The position numbers and the translations under genes are program-made. Below, in pieces: positions 1 through 11,586 of a DNA stretch of 64,000 nt. Where the stretch lies: contig RSEF01000002.1 in NCBI GenBank assembly GCA_003993805.1, positions 8,075,829 through 8,139,828 on the forward strand. The letters are read 5' to 3'. Position 1 is the stretch's first letter; every line of letters starts with the position of its first letter. The notes below the pieces were generated by a model. It ran no database searches and was not told where the DNA came from. It saw nothing but the letters and a program-made list of their open reading frames with translations. This DNA comes from Himantopus leucocephalus (Eukaryota > Chordata > Aves > Charadriiformes > Recurvirostridae).

Positions 1-1491
1 AAATACTTCAGCATCTTGAGTACATAGAGTCTTTTTCTTGCAAAACTGGTTTTGACGTAATTTGTGGTTCTGTTAACACATTCCTCTGCTCTGCCTAGTC
101 AGAGAAGCTTGATGTACTTTTAAAGTGAAGACTCTTCAGAGTGTATAAATAGGTTACATTTTCTTTGAAAAATGCCATGTCTATGCCAAATGGCAGAAGT
201 GGTCCTGTTGTCTGAGGAGACACTGTGGTTTGAGGTCAAGTCCTTGTTATAAGCTAGAAAGATATGGTTGTTGGTTGGTCAACCATTTGTAGGATATTTA
301 CAACTTTCCGCTGAAGACTTTATACACAGCATAAATTCCAGTAACCAATCAGCAAGATAAAAATCACAAAAGCTTTAGTTTGGAGTATATATAAACACGT
401 TTGGTTATTCTTGGCTAAAGCTGGTCTGTGACACATAAATTTGTTCTTGTGTGGTGAAAAACAGGCATCTTTAAATCAGTTGACCAGTGGTAAACTCAAA
501 ACCAAAGCAATGTTGTATTACACATTTCAAGTATCATGGATATAAAAATTGCTGGAAAAACAGTGAGGGGTAGTTGCTTATGATTTAACTTTAAGAGTAA
601 CAATAATTTTCATAACTATTCTTTATTCTGGCATCAGACTCTTCAGTTTTCTCCTATTGAAGCAGTTCCATATTGCATGAACATTCATATTAATTAGATT
701 AAGAAGTAGAATCATGGGTTGCCACCATCGCATCTCTGTGACTTCATCTGGGAAGAGAGTCAACTTCTTTGCTCACTTCTAACCAAAAAATCCTTTCTGA
801 AATTAATATATGTTCGAAATTCCTTTCCAACTACACTTACGCATCTTCTGTACATTCCTTGGACTACCTTATTTCAGTGATTGGTTCAAAGAGTGACATT
901 CAGCATGCATATTTATTTCCTCGTTCTTCAACCAATCACATAATTTCGCCTTTAAAGTGCATTACGAGCTCTACCAACATTAGCTGTAGCAGTAATTCAT
1001 CACCATAATATCTAAGAGCTTTTATAACTCTTCAGTAGATCATTTGGTGTTATGTTCTCAGAAAAGCTTAAATAGGAGGTTAGAACAACTTTCACTTAAA
1101 TTACTTTTCTGTCAAATTACTTTACCTACAAATTATCCCCTTTATAGAATGAGCTGATAGTCTCCCTCCAGAATACTTTAGATAAAACAGCAAAATATTT
1201 CAGGCTTTTGCAGATGTAACAGAAATAGCTGTTATACCAAAGCAGAAGCCTGCCATCTCAGCTTGGAATTGCTTTTGTTTTTCTTTAGTGCAAAGGCAAC
1301 TCGGAGCAAGAGTAAAAGCCAAAGTAATATGAATGAAGAGGACATGAAAGGAAATGGCTGGGTTGCTTTAACAGGAGTGCTAGGAAATGCAGCATGTTAA
1401 CAGAGAATGACAAAGTTAGGTTGTCTAAAGATTCATTGATGAGGAGACTTTTGAATCTTTCTGATTTAAACTCTCAAACTTTGCTTTACAG
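1..1491 (+). other. VIPR2: VIPR2 intron 3 (3' part)
   Basis: AT-rich intron DNA ends in the acceptor tttgctttacag at 1480-1491. I looked for the preceding ectodomain exon, which should carry a class B WDN-type motif and conserved cysteines and end with a single phase-1 nucleotide, and did not see it. The intron therefore extends past the window edge. I see no repeat or RNA gene in this stretch. Confidence 0.85.
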
Positions 1492-1589
1492 GAAATATTA
1501 GCAAAAATTGTACGAGTAATGGATGGTCAGATATTTTTCCTGACATCTTAAGTACTTGTGGATATAATGACTATGAGGATGATTATAAG
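1492..1589 (+). CDS. VIPR2: VIPR2 exon 4: end of the extracellular hormone-binding domain
   Basis: This 98-nt exon reads (G)-NISKNCTSNGWSDIFP, then DILSTCGYNDYEDDYK. It starts with the last two bases of a Gly codon and ends at a codon boundary (AAG followed by gtagga). It encodes the membrane-proximal end of the class B ectodomain. It contains two N-glycosylation sequons (NIS and NCT) and the two last cysteines of the three-disulfide fold (family knowledge). The NISKNCTS-GWS and CGY patterns match mammalian VPAC2 closely. The acidic EDDYK stalk leads into TM1, so the next exon must begin in phase 0 with TM1 sequence. Confidence 0.96.
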
Positions 1590-2462
1590 GTAGGAAAAAT
1601 ACTTTTTCTGTTCATTTACGTGCTGGTGTTCAATACAGCTATCAGACATTCTGCTTCTAAATAATTCCGGTTTTACTCTATCAGAATTCATGGAAATCTG
1701 TAGTAATTTTTGGTAGCATTGTTTGGTGTATGCTTGGATTGCAAATGTCTTATAACCTAAAATCACAAATGTAGAATTCAGTAACTTTGGAACACAAGGC
1801 TATAAACAGTTGGTAATTGCAGTAATACATCTGTATTTCTAATATTGCATTGTTACTGGGCTTTTGCACAGTATGTTTTTCATTGTGTTATTTCCAGAAG
1901 TTTCTATTATAACAAATCCTAATACTGTAACAATCTGTTAATAATGCATGCACCACTTGATTGCTGGTATGTGTTTAAGTTATAAGTAAAATAGAATGAA
2001 TTTAGGTCATTGGAATTATTGCAAGCTTCTATCGGACTTTAAATTGTGTTAGCAATTAGAAGTGGTGCAAAAAGCTATCAAGATATCTTAAATACAGTAG
2101 AAGTGGAAAAACAAATTTGTTCACTTTGCAGATCCTTTTTCTTGTTCTTTTTGTTATGGGAAGTACTTTTTCTATCACATTTATCTGTTTTCCATCTATT
2201 TTTCTGCTGAGGCTAACAGAGCAAGATTTTGTTTACAAGGATGAGCTCATAGTGTCAGTAAAACTCTTGTTATCATGAACAGATGAAGGCCTCTCATGAA
2301 TAAAGATACTTGGCTGGTTGGGTTTTTCTGGATTTTAGTATGTGTGGAATAGCTCTAGCAGACCTGTTCTGTCTGGTTTGCAGAGATGTGCTGGCATTCT
2401 AGCTAAGACATGCAGTTCTTGCCATCTCTCTGTATTTAAAAGCCCAGCCATTACTGTAGTTG

Positions 2463-2597
2463 AAAACAGAATCATGGAATCGTTACGGTTGAAAGAGACC
2501 TTTAAGATCATCAAGTCCAATTGTTAACCTAACACTGCCAAGTTAGTACTAAATCATGTCCCTCAGCACTACATCTACACATCTTTTAAATATCTCC
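2463..2597 (-). mobile_element. CR1 LINE 3' fragment
   Basis: The + strand reads aatcatggaatcgttacgg, then gaaagagacctttaagatca and tcaagtccaattgttaacc, continuing through ctgccaag and aaatcatgtccctcagcac. This is the reverse complement of the 3' end of an avian CR1 LINE. The AATCATGGAAT end corresponds to the element's terminal octamers, so the element lies antisense to VIPR2. It is 5'-truncated and its edges are approximate. It is a passive intronic insertion with no coding capacity visible. Confidence 0.8.
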
Positions 2598-4524
2598 AAA
2601 GAAAATGGATAGAACATGTTGTTTTCCCAACTTTTCTGAAGACACATTATAAAATGTTGGTATCATCTGACAGCTTGGGGACGCACATGCATTACTGCTA
2701 AAACAGCCATTTTAAAATGGTGTGATTCATGTGGAGTGAAAATGGGTCAAGACTTAAAAATTCAATTTAGCAAAAGGTGACATTTCAAGTAGTGAGGAGT
2801 ACTTAATTAGCAGATGAAATATTATAATAGAAAAGCTGTTCTTGTTTGACATATTCATTAGTAATTTGAAGGAGAAGAATGAAATGCAATTTGACTATTC
2901 TTGCAGGAATGAACCTAGAGAAGCTGTAAATAGGAAGTAGTAGCAACATTTACAAAAGCCTGCAGAAGAGCAAATAATAAACCAGTAAGGATAAAAATCA
3001 GAAGAGAGATGTGGAAAGTAAGTACTGAAAAAAGTGATTAACAAAAGTACAATAGATAGAATATAATAGGTATCTAATATAGACGGTATACAGAATAAAT
3101 GCATAGTATGTTGCAGAGGGAGAAAGAGGAAAGTCAAGCACCGATTGCATTTCAAGCAACATGGCTTGAGGGCCCTGTCTGTTTTTCTTCAGTACCAATG
3201 TCATTGTTCGGCAATATTCTTTGCCTGAAGATCTTAAACTGGTTATTTCAGTGGGTCAAGACAGTAATTCTTTCCTAAACTTAAAGTTGACAAGTCAAAA
3301 AGTGGATACAATAGTGCTGGCTTGTCAGAAAATAAGCTGTTCCCGTGCAAGTATTATATATTTTGTAGTTACAGAAAGGACAAAAATTATCAGAATAAAA
3401 TCTGAAAAGGGGAATAGGAAAATGTGTTTAAATCCGTCTCTTCATGGGAGAATATAAAAAACACAAGTATCATTCAGTTGTGAGATTTCAGGAGGCATTT
3501 AACATTCTGCATCAGCCAACTGTTACACAGAAAGATATTTTCTTGAATTCGGATCTTAGTGCTCAGTGGTAGCACCTCAAAACAAAAAGTCTTTACTCAA
3601 CATAAATGAGTATACTTCATTTTAATTTGACCTAGAATTTCAACAAAAAGAACTAAAAATGAAATCCTAAGTATTTTGATACAAAATATTTTGAACACAA
3701 AAATATCATGCAACAATATGCTTTGTGGGTGATGTGTGAAGTTGCCCTCAAAGTTACAGTAAGTAAGAACATCATATTTTAGGGAGAGTGACAAAATACT
3801 TTTCTTACGATAAGTTTTAAATTTTCTTCTGTGTGCTTTCTCTGAAGACAGCATTAAAGGATTATGTAGAAAGTGTCTCTGCTGTCAGTTTGGTGCCTGC
3901 ATCTTCACTGCTGAATGAATTTCCATTATAGATCAAATTAAATATTTATTGCTTTTTTTTTGCTGTCTTTTAGGGTATGGACGTGTATCTTTACTTCAAA
4001 GGGGACTTATTTCTATACCTTTATTTTCTTTATATATATGCATATACACAGACATATATCTCTCCAGATATGCATCTATTTTGGGCAGTTTTGAGTATTC
4101 TAGAGAAGGTTTAAATTATAGATTGGTGAGCAAATATTGAACAGGCAATTTGTTAATAGGTACCAAATTTTTATGCTGAAAATACACTGAAATGAGAAAG
4201 CTTATTCAAAAATACCACAAACATGTCATCTATTATTTCTCTGCCAAGTTCACTGATATTGTTCAGGGTATGAAAGAACTTGTCTGCTTCTACAGTTTGC
4301 ATTGATTTTACTCAGAGTTAAAACGTTCAATTTTTATACCATGTCAAATGGTATATTAGTAGGTTCTATAAAAAGAAACTATTTGCTTAACATTTTGAAA
4401 TTTAACTATAAGTTCCTGATACAGCACCCTTAAATAGAATGTTTTATTTTATGTTAGATCTTCTGTTAGTATTCTTTAGTGCTCCTGTCTGTATTTATAG
4501 GTGACCAATTTGGCAAGTATGACC

Positions 4525-4921
4525 GTGTTTAAGGCTGAGGCACTTGGGTCTTTTTAGTCTAGAGAAAAGAAGACTGAGGGGGGATCTTATCAATACTTAT
4601 AAATACTTAAAGGGAGAGTACCAGGTGGATGGGAACAGTCTTTTTTCAGTAGTGCCCAATGATAGAACAAGAGGTAATGGGCACAAACTTGAACATAGGA
4701 AGTTCCATCTTAATATGAGGAGGAACTACTTTACTTTGAGGGTGGCAGAGCACTGGAACCGGCTGCCCAGAGAGGCTGTGGAGTCTCCCACACTGGAGAC
4801 ATTCAAAACCCACCTGGACACCATCCTGTGCAACCTGCTGTAGGTGACCCTGCTCTGGCAGGGGGGTTGGACTAGATGATCTCCAGAGGTCCCTTCCAAC
4901 CCTGACCATTCTGTGATTCTG
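4525..4921 (+). mobile_element. CR1 LINE fragment with open ORF2 C-terminus
   Basis: This is a 5'-truncated CR1 element in the sense direction relative to VIPR2. Positions 4544-4843 stay open for 99 codons and encode the end of CR1 ORF2, with [14 protein letters not shown] near the start and [15 protein letters not shown] followed by FKTHLD near the end. These are typical of the C-terminus of CR1/L2-clade reverse transcriptase proteins. The 3' tail runs gggttggactagatgatctc to ccattctgtgattctgtg, as in CR1 3' ends. No catalytic RT domain remains, so the copy cannot be autonomous. Confidence 0.88.
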
Positions 4922-7900
4922 TGTGTCTGAACAAACTATCTGAATGTTATCACATCAAATTGTAGATCTAAACCTTTATTATAGACTTCCAATCTTTTCC
5001 TATAAGTAAACTAGTTACTGCTAACCTTCAAGTTTTAGATTCATCAAATAAGTGTCTTTTTTTTCCTTTTATATTTCTGTTGAGATCATGACAGCACAAT
5101 GGGAAAATGAATAGCTTGATTTGACCATGCTGGCAACACACGTCAAGGTGTGTTAACCCAGTCCAAGCCTCACCACAATCTTTCCTTTCATGTGGACATA
5201 TTTTGACATCTTCTATCTAGACTGAACAAGCTAGAGATGTGTCCTAGCTGTCCTCAGAAGGTATTAAACTCTCTGTCAACATTATTAATATACGGCAAGA
5301 TGCCCGGTGAATGTAAAGGAGTGAAATGTGTCCACTTTACTTAAAATGATGACTGGGTCAGTTAATACAGTGTTGTCTGAACTTAGTGTGAATTGGCCTG
5401 AGGTTTATTACATCACACAAAAACCAATATACACAAGTTACAGGCTATGTGATTTGAATGCATAGGGTCATACAAAGACAAATTCATGGAAAGATCCTCA
5501 GGGCTGTTAAATGTAATGATACTGTTGCAGCTTGTGCATGAGTAGAAGCATTATCTATGGAAGAAGTATTCCACTATTTGGCCAGTTCCCTGCAGCGTTC
5601 ACTCTTAGGCTGCTGTCAGAGATCCCATCCTGGGTGTGCTACCCACTACCCGATACAGGTACTGTACCTAAGCCCCATGGAGTGAAGGTAGTGGGGTCAA
5701 GACTGACACAGACAAAAAACTGTCTTGAATGTCTGTAGCTAGCTTTGGAAAACAGATGCATTACTACTCTCTGTGAAGTGGATCATTGCACTGGACTAAT
5801 GGATTGTTTGTATTGAGTCTAAATTAAATCCTTCCCTCTCAACAAAATGTGATGCAGGGCAGCCATCTATCAATGCTTTTTCTGTGTACCTATAAGTCAT
5901 GCTATATTTATTTACATTACATTCTGCATTTTCCGTTACTTCGTGATGCTACTATTATTAAGAGATACTTAAGGCAATGCTGGTCTCATCTTTTTTGGGT
6001 GATATTAAGGCTTAAGGTGAATTGAAGGAGAAACATGTCAGAAAAGGGTTATCATTAATTAATTGCATAAAGATTATTAAATACCATAAGGAAGACCAAT
6101 TTTATTGCATAGATTTTTAGTAAATTTTGTTTTGCTTTTAAAGAGGTGTAGAAGTGCCTGATAAGAAAAAAGTAAATTGTCCACAACATGTAATCCATCT
6201 CTTTATCTCAGTTTATATTTATTCTCTTATAAATAAGTACTACAAGATTTTCGAAATGGCTACTGTGTTGTTGAAGTTCATTTTCCAAAAGGAAAGAACT
6301 AGGGTCCTTTATTCCACTTCTACTTGCATTTGCTCATTTCAGTGTTTCTAAAGCACTGAACTCATTTGCTAGGCCCAGTTCTGATTTTACAGTGTTTGTA
6401 CAATTTAAGATTTTCTGATGTGTTCTTCTATGTATATCATGGAATGTACTCTGACACATGTATCGTGAAAATGTAAGGCTACAAATTTTAATATACTTGT
6501 AAGTAATCATATCTGTGAATACTAGACTCTCTTTACATACCGCATTACAGGAATATACTAGCCCACAGAATAAAAAATGAAGAGTCATCTGGAATGATAA
6601 TGATCATAAATACTTTATTAGTAATCAATTAGATTTTTGGCTGAATGAATAAAGAGGTGTGCATTTTTCTTTTACGTTAAGGTTGGCCTCTGATTAATAG
6701 TAAAACTCCTTTGGACAAAGAGATTAAAAGTTCTACTTCAGAGCGTTTTGTCCTTCAGCACTGAGTTACCCTCTCACCTCTAGAGGTCCTTCCAAACCAA
6801 GGCTGAGGTTGAAAGATCCACTGGGCAACTGTCAACTTTGCCTAGGAAACTTCTGTGCTATGTCTATTCTGTAAATAAACAGAAAACTGCTGTCTCCTGA
6901 ACTTAGTAAAAATAACATGAAACTAACTTTAAACAAAACATTAGCAGAAAAAAAGGTGTCTGTTCTCAGAAAACAAAACACAAGTGCACCCAAGAATAAA
7001 ATTTACCAAAAAGCGTGTTGAAGATAACACCGATTACACAAACTTGTACTATTTACAATTGTTAACATTCAGTGGCCACAAAAAAAGAGGAAATATTTTA
7101 GGATTAGGTATTTATAGTCTAGAAAGCAGTTACAGATTCTGTAAACGTTTCATAAAATTGTTCTGAAAATCATGTAACTGATTTTTGCTGTTCCTAACTA
7201 CCTATTGAGTTTAGTGACTGTAATTTGAATATTTTCCTCAAAACTTTAAAAGTAGATTGTTGAATTTCAGTTTTGGAATCAGTATTGCTCAGATAATAAC
7301 ATGAATATTTTGCAGAGGCCAGCTGTTGTTACTACTGTTGCAAAAGTACTATTTTTGTTAGACATGCAGAAAATTTAATGTCATTTCAATTTCTATTTCA
7401 TAATGGCATTTCAGTTTCATATGCATGAATCAAATCAGTTTATGCTTTGAATACAGTTCAAAATCTAAATGGGTTTTGATGTATATTCTGTGTTAAAATC
7501 TTTTAAAATTTTAATTTAGTTTTAAATTCTGTTTTGGTCAATCCATGCCACCTTTGCACTCATTTTACTCCTGCCAATCTTTCAGATTCTTTGTTCAGAG
7601 GTTAAAGCTAAATTTTAACTGAGAACTGACTAATTATGGTTCGCACAGAGGAGTAAATAAGGAATAAGATACACCCATCTTACATGAAAGACATTGATTT
7701 TTATGTGCTATCAGATTTGGCATTGCTTTGCCTGTTTCTTTTGCAGCAATACAATATGAAGAGTTTGTTTCTAAGTGGTATAATGTGAAATACAGAGTAG
7801 TGACAAATATTTAATAGGTATAACTAAATCAGTATTAATCTATAGTAATTTCCTGGTGTTCAACTACCACAAGACAATGCAGAATTTAATTCTTTGTCTT

Positions 7901-9954
7901 TATGGGGGTCATATGTATATTTAATAAACATATAATTTCAGAACACCATTTGCCAATTTTTTTGTTGAGTCACTAGGAGTTATAGAGGTCTTACAGGCAA
8001 ATTAAGACACTTCTATTTATGCTTAGGAAATTTAAGTAGCAATGTGATTGCACTTTGATGCTGAATCTGATAAAGTGCCTCATGCTAATCATCTAAAATT
8101 TGTGCTTGTTTTTGAAAATCATAACACCTGAATTTAAATAATTATAATTTTTGATGTAATAGAATCAAAATGTAGTAGTGTTAACTTAGCTTTGCAATAG
8201 TTTGAGAAGCAGGGTTAATTTTTGATAGTTGAAGATTTCTGACCATTATAATACTAGACCAGTAAAATGGTCTGAAAGAAGGAAATGTACTCATTAGCCA
8301 CAATTCCCAGTGTAGAATAGAGAATAATTTAAAATCTGTGTCGTATGATAAAATAATTTCAATTCTGTAATTATTTCTTATTTACTTATACTTAGTTTGA
8401 ACAAAATTACCATGGTCGGTGTTAAGGTACTGATTAGCTTCAATCCTGACTTATACCTCCACGTAGCTATTTCATGTTCATCCGTTTGGCCGATGAACAA
8501 CCAGCAGATAGGTTCAGTCCTGCTGACACTGACAGCTATTGTACCGGACTAAAAGTACACAGGATTCTTGTTTTGGTTTTAGTGTTGTAGGGGTCGTGTG
8601 TGTACAGAATGCCAGAAACATTATTTTAAATAATGTGGTTTTTTCTGGAGGAAGACAACCTCTTCTATTCTCCCTAGTGGGTAAAAGTGACAGCAGTCTT
8701 TTTACATCCAGGCTGCCTGACAGTTACTGTGAAGCTGAGTACATAGCTGGAGGCTAAATTAGAGGCGCAGTTACATCAGCGTGGCTGGACAACTGATCTT
8801 TTGTTAGAAAGTTCATATGGGGTTTCACCTTTTTTTCCTTCATTTAAGAATTGAAATCAGATACAAGTAAGACGGGTCCAATTTCAAAAGATTCAGTCAA
8901 TGGAGTTTTTCTGAAATCAAATCTATACAGATTTTTCAAGATGGTATGGAATAATAAAAAAAATGAAATAAATCCAACTTTTTTGTTGGGTGCGTTTCAA
9001 TCAACCCAATGCTCTTTGAACCCCACAGCTACTTTCTTTATGCCAAAGTGCAAAACGGTCTCTTATTATATAGTATAGTGGCTGAAAAATATTTAAAGTA
9101 GTATTTTCAATTCTGTGATATCAACACCTGCCATGCAAGTTTGTTTATAGACGGTAACAATTTTGCTAAGTTTATGCAGTTGAATGCAATTTATGCATCT
9201 ACGTCCACAGTTGGAGCTATCAGACAATAGTCCAGCTCCCAACTTGAATAATGGGCTTTTACGATGCCTTCAAAAATTGACAAGGTGAAGACCTTTCAAC
9301 TTTCTATTCTATGAACTTAGTGAATATATGTAGTATAGTTCCATCTACTCCAAGAGGTGACACGTGGCTTATATATAAAGGGCATGACTCTTGGGAGAAT
9401 GGAAATATAATGGCTCCTGTATTTCTTGCCAGTGCTGTAGAATTGGCCATTAGATGCTTTCTAAGGACTGAGATCATCTCAGTCTCAAGCTGAAAATAGC
9501 TGAAGCATGAGAGAACTGGAGTAAAGGATGTCTAGTGGGAATCGTTTATTGCCTTCAGGGAATCTCTGGACCATTCACCATTCCCTTTAGCAGGTGCTTT
9601 TACTACTGACTTTGGAAATTTACTCCCTACATATAAAAATAATCTCAGAAATGCTGTTAGATAAATTTGTATTGAATTCTGAGACTGCCCGCAAAGCCAT
9701 TCAAGCTGCTTTCCTTCTCTCTGAGTGTTTATGAACAATTTCTAAAATAACATCCTTCATTTTTTTTTCTTCATTTGTTATTCCTTTTGTCTGTTTATTT
9801 GATGCCTTTGAAAACTGACAGCCTCTGAAGTTGGTTAACTTGGCAGCATGGTGGCAGATCACAGTCTAGCCAGGCCAGTCAAGAGCAGACCTGAAAGGAA
9901 CAATTCATCCACTTAACCATGAGCACCAAGGGGTTACAAATTAGATATAAACTG

Positions 9955-10019
9955 TCTGGGACATTGCCGAGGCATTAGGGCCACGAAGATGATCAGGGGG
10001 CTGGAGCACCTCTCCTATG
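9955..10019 (+). mobile_element. CR1 LINE fragment abutting assembly gap (left side)
   Basis: The sequence ggccacgaagatgatcaggg and ggctggagcacctctcctatg matches the CR1 region just upstream of the ORF2 C-terminal segment, on the + strand. It stops at the first N. The left border is approximate, because homology fades near 9955. Confidence 0.75.
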
Positions 10020-10119
10020 NNNNNNNNNNNNNNNNNNNNNNNNNNNNNNNNNNNNNNNNNNNNNNNNNNNNNNNNNNNNNNNNNNNNNNNNNNNNNNNNN
10101 NNNNNNNNNNNNNNNNNNN
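10020..10119. other. Assembly gap of exactly 100 N
   Basis: The gap is 100 consecutive N, the usual placeholder for unknown length. CR1 sequence lies on both sides in opposite orientations. It sits between VIPR2 exons 4 and 6, where the unseen TM1 exon belongs. Confidence 0.99.
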
Positions 10120-10165
10120 ACATCCGCAGCCTTTCCCTCATCCACTAAGCGGGTCACCTTATTAG
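10120..10165 (-). mobile_element. CR1 LINE reverse-transcriptase fragment (right side of gap)
   Basis: Read on the minus strand, this segment encodes KVTRLVDEGKAAD. This corresponds to the CR1 ORF2 stretch (VTRLVDEGKAVD type) preceding the catalytic YLDFSKAFD block. The catalytic block itself would fall inside the gap. Similarity fades beyond about 10165. The orientation is opposite to the CR1 piece on the other side of the gap. Confidence 0.75.
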
Positions 10166-11444
10166 CCTTGTATATATCCAACATTTGTGATTTCAGCGAC
10201 TGACTGGGATGAAGAAGTAGTAATCTAAATAAATTACTCAAGAAAAATATTTTCCCCCCATTTGCAGCTTGCAGGTATCTCTGAATTCTGTAGGAACATA
10301 CGATGCAGTCCGAACTAATAGTGGTATTTCAGTTTTTCTCAGAACCTGTTTCAGCAAAGGACGTGCATAGCCACAGAAATCACTGGATTTTTGAGAACTG
10401 CTTCAAGTTCAGCCTGATATTCTGTCCTTTGCCAAACTTGGGGGTAGCAGGATGGATCTGTTATTTATTTCCCTACACTTGCTGTAACTATGCTTGCTTT
10501 AGTAGTTTCAGAATGGATTATTTAATGTTCTTCGGTAAAAATCAAAACATGAAGACTACTTGGAAGCTGCCACTGCACACCACCATAATATCCTATTGCA
10601 TCTTCATTCTTTCATTTTGCTCTTACTTGATAAAATGCCCTGGCTTCTGGCTTGTTTCCAGGTGCAGTTCAAGGTGCTGGTTTTGACCAAAAAATCCTCT
10701 TAGCAGTTTGGTTTCTGGGGATTTGCTATAAAAAAAGTTCTGTTAAATAGGAAGATCTTGAAGGGAATGTATTTTAAGTGAAAAGCCCTCAACTTATAAC
10801 TTGCTTCCCCTGCGCACTCATTCACTTACTTGGAATATTTAATTTTCATTTGTTTGTGGGGCTTTCACATGGCTGCTGGACTAAAGAAGAGGAGTTTTAC
10901 ATGTCCCGGGATAGAAAGGATAGGCAATCTCATGTTTTGAATGCATTTTTTAATTGTTCCTGCATACACTTATGTTATAGGCTGAAAAGCCACTATGTAG
11001 CAAAATGCAGGAGTTAAAAAATGAAACCAAAAGATAATAGGTGAGAGCATGTCTGAAATACATCCAGGCTAATCAAATTTTTATTTGTAAGAAAAACACT
11101 GGGATGAGTGGACACACAGAAGGAAATAGTAAACTGTGTTTATTGTCAGCTTTTGTTAAAGTGTGGGAGAAAAAACACTGGGATCTTTTGGTCTGTGATA
11201 CTTATTGAAAAGGAAAAGGAGTAAGAGATACTTTATTTGTATATTTTGGACAGCCTATAATGATGATGAAGATGATAATGATAAAAGAAAACAGCAAGGC
11301 AGCACTGACAGTATGACAGAGGAGGAAAGGGTAGGCTCTTACTCAAGGTTCACATTACTAAGAAACGACAGGAGAGTAATAAAAGTCTGTTCAAGAGCTT
11401 TCTATCTCAAAATCAGAAATGTCTGTTTTTAAATCTCTTTTTAG

Positions 11445-11586
11445 AAAACTTCATTGTACTCGGAACTACATCCATCTGAACCTGTTCCTCTCTTTCATTC
11501 TAAGAGCAATCTCTGTTTTAGTCAAGGATGATATTCTCTATTCCAGCTCCAACACAGCTCACTGTCCAGAGGATCAAACCTCATGG
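11445..11586 (+). CDS. VIPR2: VIPR2 exon 6: intracellular loop 1, TM2 and extracellular loop 1
   Basis: This 142-nt exon starts with the third base of an Arg codon and then encodes 47 residues, from [17 protein letters not shown] through [16 protein letters not shown] to HCPEDQTSW. It ends in phase 0 before gtaata. The H-x-NLF-x-SF-x-LRA block is the class B TM2 signature. KDDILYSSS is the VPAC2-type first extracellular loop, which contributes to the peptide pocket (family knowledge). The opening phase shows that the previous exon must end with two bases of that Arg codon, which matches a TM1 exon ending in LCLF-R. Confidence 0.97.

Larger units (their letters stand above)
1590..11444 (+). 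other. VIPR2: VIPR2 introns 4 and 5 with the unlocated exon 5 (TM1)
   Basis: This interval of about 9.9 kb should contain introns 4 and 5 and a TM1 exon of about 98 nt, starting in phase 0 and ending with two bases of an Arg codon. Reading it by eye in all + frames, I found no segment resembling class B TM1. It holds CR1 pieces at 2463-2597, 4525-4921, 9955-10019 and 10120-10165, and a 100-N gap at 10020-10119. The remainder is AT-rich DNA in which I see no other gene. The acceptor for exon 6 ends at 11444 (aatctctttttag). Confidence 0.8.

Noticed and set aside
2131..2205. Acceptor-like ctttgcag followed by hydrophobic ILFLVLFVMGSTFSITFI, considered as TM1
   Set aside because: Hydrophobic by T-richness only; no match to class B TM1 and no donor at the required phase.
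3972..4140. Sequence after tgtcttttag reading LGYGRVSLLQRGLISIPLF, considered as VIPR2 TM1
   Set aside because: Only the LGY-VSL spacing resembles TM1. The rest does not align, there is no fitting donor or phase, and TM1 should be nearly invariant among birds and mammals.
9941..10241. Minus-strand open frames spanning the N gap
   Set aside because: They are artefacts of reading through N; only the CR1 ORF2 scrap on the right side is meaningful.
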